DNA of 64,000 bases, taken from the NCBI GenBank assembly GCA_046350555.1, contig JAXMAF010000013.1, positions 1 to 64,000 of the forward strand, read 5' to 3'. Both the position numbers and the translations under genes were made by a program. The stretch's first letter is position 1. Each line of letters begins with the position of its first letter. The notes under the pieces were generated by a model that was not told where the DNA came from, searched no databases, and saw only the letters and a program-made list of their open reading frames with translations. Source of the DNA: JAXMAF01 sp046350555. GTDB lineage: Bacteria > Planctomycetota > Phycisphaerae > Phycisphaerales > SM1A02. Shown here one piece after another: positions 57,676-64,000 of the stretch.

Positions 57676-59157
57676 TCACGCGTGGATCGCGCGCGACTCC
57701 ACGGCGAGCGCCGCCTCGTGGATGCTCTCGGCCATCGTCGGGTGCGCGTGCAGCGTCGAGATGATGTCCTCGACCGTCGCCTCGAGCCGCTTGGCGAGGC
57801 AGAACTCGTGGATCAGCTCGCTCGCGTCCTCGCCGATGATGTGCGCGCCGAGGATCTCGCCATACGGCTTGCTGGCGATGATCTTGACCAGTCCGTCGGT
57901 GGCGCCGACCGCGATCGCCTTGCCGTGCGCCTTGAGCTGGTACACGCCGACCTGGTAGGCGATTCCCTTCGCCTTGGCGTCGCGCTCGGTCATGCCGACG
58001 CTGGCGATCTGTGGATTGCAGTACGTGCAGCCGGGAATCGAGCCGTAGTCCACGCCGAGGGTGTGGTGACCCTTGATGCGCTCGACGCACGTCACCGCCT
58101 CCTCGCTCGCCACATGCGCCAGCCACGGCGGTCCGATCACGTCGCCGATGGCGTAGATCCCGGGGACGCTCGTGGCGTACGTCGGCTCCTTCCGGTCGCG
58201 GTAGTCGGTCTTGATGTGACCCTTCTCGATGGCGAGCCCCAGCGCATCGTCGACCAGCCCGTCGAAGCGGCCTTGGACGCCGATCGCCACGAGCACGACC
58301 TCCGCGTCCACGGTCTGCGACCGGCTCTCGTCCTTCGCGTCGACGATCGTCACCGTCGCGCCGCCGGCCTTCTTCTTGTCGACCTTCTTCACCGTCTGAC
58401 CGACGAGGAAGGTGATGCCCTGCCTGGTGAACGACTTCGTCGCGGCCTTCGAGATCTCGTCGTCCTCGACGGGGAGGATGCGATCCATCATCTCGACCAC
58501 GGTGACCTGCGTCCCGAAGGCGTTGTAGAAGTAGGCGAACTCCATGCCGATGGCGCCCGAACCGACGATGACCATCGACTTCGGCCGCGCCTTGAGCGCC
58601 ATGGCGTCGTAGGAGGAGACGATCGTCGTGCCGTCGAAGGGCGCACCGGGGAGCGCGCGCGGCTTGGCGCCGGTCGCGATCAGGACCCGCTCCGCGGTGA
58701 CGGTCTGCTTCGCCGCGCCGGCGCCGGTGCCGTCGTAGTAGTCGCCCGCGGGATCGCGGACCTCGATCGTGCACGGCTTCTGCGCCGTCTTCCCCGAGAC
58801 GATCCTGGCGTGGCCCTGGATGTGGTCGATCTTGTTCTTCTTGAAGAGGAACGCCACGCCGTTGTTGAGCTGACCGGTGATGTTCCTGCTGCGGCCGATG
58901 ACCGCGGACCAGTCGACCGGCACCTTCTCCGGATCGACGCCGATGCCCCACTGCTTGCCGTGGCGGATCGCCTCGGAGTAGAGCTCGGCGTTGTGCAGCA
59001 GCGCCTTCGTGGGGATGCAGCCCCAGTTGAGGCAGACGCCGCCGAGCTTGTCTCGCTCGATGCACGCGGTCTTCATCCCGAGCTGGGCGGCGCGGATCGC
59101 GCCGACATAGCCGCCGGGACCGCCGCCGATGACGATGAGGTCGTAGTGGGAGGACAT
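57676..59157 (-). CDS. lpdA: Dihydrolipoamide dehydrogenase
   Basis: The 493-residue flavoprotein shows FAD motif GGGPGGYVGAIRAAQLG, redox disulfide GGVCLNWGCIPTKALL, NAD motif GSGAIGMEFAYFYNAFG, GIYAIGDVIG and the C-terminal catalytic dyad HAHPTMAESIHEAAL. It reoxidises lipoyl groups of 2-oxoacid dehydrogenases, the product pathway of lipA in this window. No E1/E2 genes adjacent. TACAAT lies ten bases before ATG 59157. Divergent from the phosphoesterase gene. Confidence 0.97.
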   Translation of the reverse strand: MSSHYDLIVIGGGPGGYVGAIRAAQLGMKTACIERDKLGGVCLNWGCIPTKALLHNAELYSEAIRHGKQWGIGVDPEKVPVDWSAVIGRSRNITGQLNNGVAFLFKKNKIDHIQGHARIVSGKTAQKPCTIEVRDPAGDYYDGTGAGAAKQTVTAERVLIATGAKPRALPGAPFDGTTIVSSYDAMALKARPKSMVIVGSGAIGMEFAYFYNAFGTQVTVVEMMDRILPVEDDEISKAATKSFTRQGITFLVGQTVKKVDKKKAGGATVTIVDAKDESRSQTVDAEVVLVAIGVQGRFDGLVDDALGLAIEKGHIKTDYRDRKEPTYATSVPGIYAIGDVIGPPWLAHVASEEAVTCVERIKGHHTLGVDYGSIPGCTYCNPQIASVGMTERDAKAKGIAYQVGVYQLKAHGKAIAVGATDGLVKIIASKPYGEILGAHIIGEDASELIHEFCLAKRLEATVEDIISTLHAHPTMAESIHEAALAVESRAIHA

Positions 59158-59311
59158 GGGGGGTGGGATTGTATGAGAAGACGCCGGCGCTGCGCGTACA
59201 CGGGCGTCGGGGAATCCGGGATCCGCCGGCCCCGACCCTCCGGCGCGCCCGGCGATTCGTCCGACCGGAAGGTTTGCTCTCGCGTGCCCGCGACCACTAC
59301 CATCCCAACCC

Positions 59312-60085
59312 GTGCGCACCGCGATCATCAGCGACATCCACGCCAATCTGGCGGCGCTCCGCGCGGTCTTGGCGCACATCGACGCGCAGCGCGTCGACCG
59401 GATCATCTGCCTCGGCGACATCGTCGGATACGGCCCCGATCCGGTCGAATGCGTCGATCTCGTCGCCGCGCGGTGCGAGTGGTCGCTCATGGGCAACCAT
59501 GACTTCGGCGTCCTCTACGAGCCGACGAACTTCAACGCCGCCGCCGAGCAGGCGGCCTTCTGGACGCGGGCGCAGTTCGAGATCGATCGCGTCGACAAGC
59601 AGGTCGCGACGAAGCGATGGGAGTTCCTGGGACGGCTTCGCGTGCGCGTGGCGTTCGACACGTTCCTGTGCGTGCATGGAACGCCGCGCCGACCGATCAA
59701 CGAGTATCTCTTTCCCGAGGACGCCGTGAACTCCCCGGTCAAGATGCAGCAGATCTTCGATCGCATCGACCGCTACTGCCTCGTGGGCCACACCCACGTT
59801 CCCGGCATCTTCACGGACGAACCGGACTTCTACCCGCCCGACGACCTCGGCGGAACCTACACGCTGACCGAGACCGAGAAGGCGATCGTCAATCCCGGCT
59901 CCGTCGGCCAGCCGCGCGACCTCGATCCGCGGGCCAGCTACGCGATCCTGGAGCACGGCCAGGAGGCGTCCACGAAAGTGGAGTTCCATCGTCTCGAATA
60001 CGATGTGAAGTCGACCGTCGACAAGATTCTCGCCATTCCCGAGCTGAGCGACTGGCTCGGCGAACGGCTGTACGAAGGCCGATAG
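59312..60085 (+). CDS. Calcineurin-like metallophosphoesterase (YfcE/MJ0936-like)
   Basis: The 257-residue protein has metal-binding motifs SDIHANLAAL, LGDIVGYGPDP, GNHDFG, VHGTPR, GHTHVPGI and NPGSVGQPRD, the complete set of the MJ0936-type phosphodiesterases. The GTG start lies eight bases after TACCAT. It ends five bases before yidC, so the two are co-transcribed. Substrate unknown. Confidence 0.93.
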   Translation: MRTAIISDIHANLAALRAVLAHIDAQRVDRIICLGDIVGYGPDPVECVDLVAARCEWSLMGNHDFGVLYEPTNFNAAAEQAAFWTRAQFEIDRVDKQVATKRWEFLGRLRVRVAFDTFLCVHGTPRRPINEYLFPEDAVNSPVKMQQIFDRIDRYCLVGHTHVPGIFTDEPDFYPPDDLGGTYTLTETEKAIVNPGSVGQPRDLDPRASYAILEHGQEASTKVEFHRLEYDVKSTVDKILAIPELSDWLGERLYEGR

Positions 60086-60090
60086 TCCAT

Positions 60091-62439
60091 ATGACCCCAG
60101 GCCTTCGGCGCACGCTCATCACGTTTGTCGTCTCCCTCGCCGCCATCGGCGTCATCGCCGTGGTCGCGTCGCAGGGGCGACACGGCAACACCCCCGCCGG
60201 CTCAACGCCGACGAACGGTGCAACGCCAACGACCAGTCCGGCAACGGCCCCGGCAGCGACCCCGAAAACGGCTCCGGCCTCCGCTTCGACCGCGCCCGAC
60301 ACGGCCGTCCCCGCGGCGGATCCGGCCTCGGCGTCGAACACGGCGTACTCGACCGGATTCGTCGATGCCGCGGCGCCCGGCGCCTCGGCCGGTCCCGAGC
60401 CCCAGGCGGGCGCCAACGGCACGAACGGCGCGGATGACGCCAACGTCGCCGCCCCGCAGATCGGCGCCCTGCCGCCGGCTGACGTTGCATCGTGGCGCGC
60501 CGTGGCTCCCCACGGCGGCCTCGCGGGGCAGCCACCGGCGCCGCTGGGGTCGCTCGATCCCCGAACCGCCAAGCTCTTCGTCGAGTTCGCGCCGCGCGGC
60601 GCGGGACTCTCGCGGATCGTGCTGGCCGACTATTGGGAGACCGCCGCCGCGCGACGCGTGGCGGCGGCGCATTGGAGGGCCGTCGAGCGCGGCGCTTCGT
60701 CGCCGCCTCCCCTTCCGGACGATTCGCTTCGCTACGTGCTTCAGACGTCGCTGCCGCTTGGCAACATCGACGTGCCGCTGCTTGCGGTGCATTCGATCGA
60801 GATCGACGACACGCTCATCTCGCTCTTCGGCGACGTCTGGTCCTGCACCGCTCCGGGCGAGTTCGTCACCGAGGTGCGCGACGGCGACGGCAAGCCGATG
60901 CTGCGCGTGCATCGGCGCCTCGCCCTCGGCGGCGACGGATACGACATCCAGCTCACCCAGTCGATCGAGAACCTCTCGGGACGCGACCTCGGGCTGCGCT
61001 GGATCCAGTATGGTCCGCCCGACCTGCGCGTCGAGGCGCACGACACGATCGATCCGCGCCGATTCCACTTCGGCTACCTCATGGGGAAGGACCGCGATCC
61101 GTCGCAGTCGATCGTGAGCGCCCAGGGACAGCTCACCGACCACGGCGCCGTCGTGAAGGCGATCCAGCGCGGCGAACCGAAGCTCTGGCCGAACCGCGAC
61201 AGCATCGAAGGCAAGCTGGCGCTGAGCTGGTTCGGAACGACCAGCCGGTACTTCGCCTGCGCCGTGCACGCGCCGTACAGCGCGGACAATCCGTCCCTCT
61301 CGGTGGCGCCGACGATCGAGGTCGTCTCGGGGATCGTCGGCGGGGCCACGCCGGCCGCGCCGCAACTGCTCACCGAGCTCTACTCGCCGCTGCGCACGAT
61401 TCCGGCGGGCGGCACGGCGTCGTTCGACGTCGGCGTCTACGCCGGGCCGCTCGATCCGAGGATCCTCGGCGCCGTCCAGCCGTACGAGGCCCTCGGCATG
61501 TCCGGGCTCATCGTCTACCTGATGAGCACCACGGGCTGTTGCAACTTCTGCACGTTTCCGATCCTCGCCCGCGTGCTGCTCGTCTTCCTGTCGTTCCTGC
61601 ACGACTACGTCGTCTTCGACTGGGCGCTGGCGATCATCGTCCTCGTGCTGATCGTGCGCGCCATCCTGCATCCGATCACGAGGCGATCGCAGATCGCCAT
61701 GATGCGCACGACGCGCGGCGCGGCCGAGCTCAAGCCGGAGATGGAGAAGCTCCAGCAGCGCTTCAAGGACGACCCGAAGCGGCTCCAGCAGGAGACGATG
61801 CGGCTCTATCGCGAGAAGGGCGTGAATCCCGTCGGCTGCGTGAGCGGGCTGCTGCCGACGTTCCTCCAGATGCCCATCTGGATCGCGCTCTACGCGATGC
61901 TGTACTTCGCGATCGAGCTGCGCCAGCAGCCGGCGTTCTTCGGCGTCTTCCAGCTCTTCGGCGGCTGGCAGTTCCTTGGCGACCTCAGCGCCAGCGACCA
62001 CTTCCTCGTCGCCTTCGACAAGCCACGGCAGTTCCTCTTCTTCAAGCTCACCGGCATCAACCTGATCCCGATCCTGATGGGGCTCGTCTTCTTCTTCCAG
62101 CAGAAGTACATGACGCCGCCGACGACGGTGAAGCTCACCCCCGAGCAGGAACAGCAGCAGAAGATCACCAAGTGGATGGTGGTGGTGATGTTCCCGCTCA
62201 TGATGTACAGCGCCCCCTCGGGCCTGACGCTCTACATGCTCACTTCGTCGATCGTCGGGATCATCGAGAGCAAGCTCATCCGCAGCCACATGCGCGAGAT
62301 GGACCTCAGGCCGCCGGCGCCGCGCACGAAGAAGAAGCAGGACACGCTCGGGCGGATGTACGAGGAGGCGATGAAGCGCGCCGCGGAACGCCAGCAGCAG
62401 AAGAAGTACCCGCCGCGGAAGTTCAAGGAGCGCGAGTAG
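60091..62439 (+). CDS. yidC: Membrane protein insertase YidC
   Basis: A 782-residue YidC of the Gram-negative type: N-terminal TM (LITFVVSLAAIGVIAVVASQ), long Ala/Pro/Thr-rich linker (about 30-140), periplasmic domain (about 150-460) and the conserved 60KD insertase core (LTTG-like segment MSTTGCCNFCTFP, LHPITRRSQIAMMRTTR, LLPTFLQMPIWIALYAML, MPLMMYSAPSGLTLYMLTSS). It inserts proteins with or without SecYEG. The linker and the Cys-rich CCNFC at the first core helix are unusual. Followed by mnmE, a common bacterial order. Confidence 0.96.
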   Translation: MTPGLRRTLITFVVSLAAIGVIAVVASQGRHGNTPAGSTPTNGATPTTSPATAPAATPKTAPASASTAPDTAVPAADPASASNTAYSTGFVDAAAPGASAGPEPQAGANGTNGADDANVAAPQIGALPPADVASWRAVAPHGGLAGQPPAPLGSLDPRTAKLFVEFAPRGAGLSRIVLADYWETAAARRVAAAHWRAVERGASSPPPLPDDSLRYVLQTSLPLGNIDVPLLAVHSIEIDDTLISLFGDVWSCTAPGEFVTEVRDGDGKPMLRVHRRLALGGDGYDIQLTQSIENLSGRDLGLRWIQYGPPDLRVEAHDTIDPRRFHFGYLMGKDRDPSQSIVSAQGQLTDHGAVVKAIQRGEPKLWPNRDSIEGKLALSWFGTTSRYFACAVHAPYSADNPSLSVAPTIEVVSGIVGGATPAAPQLLTELYSPLRTIPAGGTASFDVGVYAGPLDPRILGAVQPYEALGMSGLIVYLMSTTGCCNFCTFPILARVLLVFLSFLHDYVVFDWALAIIVLVLIVRAILHPITRRSQIAMMRTTRGAAELKPEMEKLQQRFKDDPKRLQQETMRLYREKGVNPVGCVSGLLPTFLQMPIWIALYAMLYFAIELRQQPAFFGVFQLFGGWQFLGDLSASDHFLVAFDKPRQFLFFKLTGINLIPILMGLVFFFQQKYMTPPTTVKLTPEQEQQQKITKWMVVVMFPLMMYSAPSGLTLYMLTSSIVGIIESKLIRSHMREMDLRPPAPRTKKKQDTLGRMYEEAMKRAAERQQQKKYPPRKFKERE

Positions 62440-62488
62440 GCTCGGCGGTCGGCCGTGCTTCGGCCGTCACCCGACCTCGGGCCCCTCC

Positions 62489-63913
62489 GTGGACACCTCC
62501 AGCATCATCGTCGCGATCGCGTCGCCGCCGGGACGGTCGCCGCGCGGAATCGTTCGCGCATCAGGCTCGATGCTCGTCGACGCGCTGGACGATGCGCTGG
62601 CGTGGGAGGACCCGGTGATCGCGCCGAGGACGTTCGCGCGCGTGCGCGTCGCCCTCGATCGCGCGCACCTTGCCGCGGAGGATCGTGCGCGCGAGCCCGC
62701 GCGCCTGCCGGCGATGGCGGTCCTCTTCGCATCGCCGCGCTCCTACACCGGCGAGGATGTGCTGGAGCTGCACCTTCCCGGCAATCCGACGCTGCTTGCG
62801 CGCGTCGTCGACGCCCTCGTCGAGGCCGCAGCGCGACGAGGCGTCCCGGCTCGCCGCGCCGAGGCGGGCGAGTTCACGGCGCGGGCCTTCTTCAACGGCC
62901 GCCTCGACCTCACCCAGGCCGAGGGGGTCGCCGCGACGATCGCGGCTCGAGCCGACGCGGAGCTCGCCGCGGCGCGACGGCTGTGCGCCGGTGCGCTCGG
63001 CGACCGGGCCCGGCGGTGGAGCGACGATCTCGCGGCCATGCTCGCGCTGGTCGAGGCCGGGATCGACTTCACCGACCAGGAGGACGTCGTGGCGATCGAC
63101 CCGGCGGAGCTGCGCCGTCGCCTCGAGGAGCTCTGCGAGTCGATCGACGCGGTGCGCCTCGCCAGCGTGGCGCTCGAACGGCTCAGCGCCGCACCGACGG
63201 TCGTGCTCGTGGGTCCGCCCAACGCGGGGAAGTCGTCCCTCTTCAACGCGCTGCTCGGCGCCCGCCGCGCCGTCGTCTCGGCCGTCTCCGGCACGACCCG
63301 CGACGCGCTGGTCGAGCCGATGGTCCTCGACGGCGCGACCGGACGCTTCGAGGCCCTGTTGATCGATCTCCCCGGACTTGACGACGCGATCGACGACCTC
63401 GACGGCCGGGCGCAATCGCAGGCCCGCGCGGTGATCGCCGACGCCGACCTGAAGCTCGTGTGCGTGCCTCCGGGCGCATCGATGCCGGCCCTCGGCGGCC
63501 CGATCCTCGTGGTGCGCACCAAGTGCGACCTGCGCGGCGCATCCGCGGACGCGTCGCGTGCCATCGCGGCCCAGCATGCGGCGCGCTCCGAGGGTGGCGA
63601 CGCCGAGGTCTCGGTGCACACCGGCCAGGGACTCGAGCGCCTGCGATCCATGATCGCCACCGCCTTGGCCAGTGGCCCGAACGCCGGCGTCGGCTTCGGC
63701 GGGGCGGAGACCCTCGCGCTCGCCCCGCGCCACCGCGCCGCGCTTGGCGCGGCGCGCGCGGCACTCGGTGCGGCGCTCGCCGACACCGCTCATCCGGAGC
63801 TCGTCGCGGCGTCGATGCGCACTGGACTCGATCGGCTGGGCGAGCTCGTCGGCCGGGTCGCTCCCGACGATCTCCTCGGCCTCATCTTCGCAGGCTTCTG
63901 CGTCGGCAAGTGA
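62489..63913 (+). CDS. mnmE: tRNA modification GTPase MnmE
   Basis: The 474-residue protein starts at GTG with the folate-binding domain (SSIIVAIASPPGRSPRGIVR, FNGRLDLTQAEGVA), has the G domain with G1 GPPNAGKSSLFNAL, G2 VSGTTRD, G3 DLPGL and G4-like RTKCDL, and ends in the catalytic FAGFCVGK (FCxGK). With MnmG it modifies the wobble uridine of some tRNAs. G4 is TKCD rather than NKxD, a known variation in some lineages. Directly downstream of yidC. Confidence 0.95.
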   Translation: MDTSSIIVAIASPPGRSPRGIVRASGSMLVDALDDALAWEDPVIAPRTFARVRVALDRAHLAAEDRAREPARLPAMAVLFASPRSYTGEDVLELHLPGNPTLLARVVDALVEAAARRGVPARRAEAGEFTARAFFNGRLDLTQAEGVAATIAARADAELAAARRLCAGALGDRARRWSDDLAAMLALVEAGIDFTDQEDVVAIDPAELRRRLEELCESIDAVRLASVALERLSAAPTVVLVGPPNAGKSSLFNALLGARRAVVSAVSGTTRDALVEPMVLDGATGRFEALLIDLPGLDDAIDDLDGRAQSQARAVIADADLKLVCVPPGASMPALGGPILVVRTKCDLRGASADASRAIAAQHAARSEGGDAEVSVHTGQGLERLRSMIATALASGPNAGVGFGGAETLALAPRHRAALGAARAALGAALADTAHPELVAASMRTGLDRLGELVGRVAPDDLLGLIFAGFCVGK

Positions 63914-63935
63914 CCCGCCGAGTACGCTCCGCGCC

Positions 63936-64000
63936 ATGCGCTCCCACTCGCTTGCCATCCGCGTGCGCTACTGCGAATGCGACCCCATGGGCGTCGCCCA
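63936..64000 (+). CDS. Partial acyl-CoA thioesterase (YbgC/4HBT family), runs off the window
   Basis: ATG 63936 opens MRSHSLAIRVRYCECDPMGV, matching the 4-hydroxybenzoyl-CoA thioesterase start RxRYxExDxMGVxxH with the catalytic Asp of the CDPMGV motif. TACGCT lies exactly seven bases upstream, as in other leaderless genes here. Only 21 codons are visible. Confidence 0.8.
   Translation, partial: MRSHSLAIRVRYCECDPMGVA

Overview
High-GC bacterial chromosome segment, most likely from a planctomycete of the class Phycisphaerae. Pointers are the double dockerin-like C-termini (pattern DLNGDGVVNGADLGLLLGAW) on four exported proteins, a pseudopilin with the long planctomycete-type N-terminal methylation motif, an S8 protease with a planctomycete-style beta-helix tail, and housekeeping genes scattered between exported proteins of unknown function. 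This assignment is inference from protein style; no rRNA is present.

Layout. 1-5.7 kb: edge-truncated membrane protein and three exported proteins on the minus strand (seven-repeat RCC1-like propeller, subtilisin, tail-fibre-like repeat protein). 6-13 kb: 2-oxoadipate dioxygenase (HglS family), a BlaI/BlaR-type repressor-protease pair with a palindromic operator, and a multihaem cytochrome carrying dockerin repeats. 13-33.7 kb: lipoprotein, OppB-type permease, glycosylasparaginase, pseudopilin, HtrA, HAD phosphatase, EVE protein divergent from RuvB, a Cache/HAMP sensor with a degenerate phosphatase domain, tRNA-Cys, GH57 amylase divergent from PyrE, flippase-like protein, long TPR protein, HEAT-like protein and an OppA-type binding protein. 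33.8-38 kb: two cysteine-rich exported proteins built from the same unrecognised CC...WD..C module, one with a trypsin-like domain. 38.4-39.7 kb: lipoyl synthase with an 87-residue internal insertion. 40-44.5 kb: defence-like or decaying island (Vsr, DUF3883 nuclease-like protein, broken partial duplicates of both, a 7-bp-repeat frameshifted gene). 44.5-47.8 kb: HTH/TPR-like regulator translationally coupled to a small secreted protein, followed by a three-fold 650-bp tandem amplification. 47.8-64 kb: zinc-ribbon membrane protein, DUF4139 protein, frameshifted SpoIIE-type phosphatase, KsgA, tRNA-Ala, frameshifted GabD, Gmk, methyltransferase, dihydrolipoamide dehydrogenase, phosphoesterase, YidC, MnmE and the start of a YbgC-like thioesterase.

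The most unusual content is non-coding or semi-coding. A palindromic element of about 107 bp (15 full or half copies) punctuates the window; one copy lies in frame inside a gene, and five copies end exactly on the TGA stop of the neighbouring gene. A 158-bp MITE with CTAG target duplications occurs twice, and its empty site is preserved in a paralogous gene. Further hairpin elements lie between genes or inside coding sequence. About 18 genes have a TAnnnT box only 5-10 nt before the start codon, the signature of leaderless transcripts, whereas most exported proteins have Shine-Dalgarno leaders. The regulator plus coupled secreted peptide at 44.6-46.2 kb resembles the layout of receptor-propeptide (RRNPP-type) signalling pairs and is my best candidate for an undescribed system.
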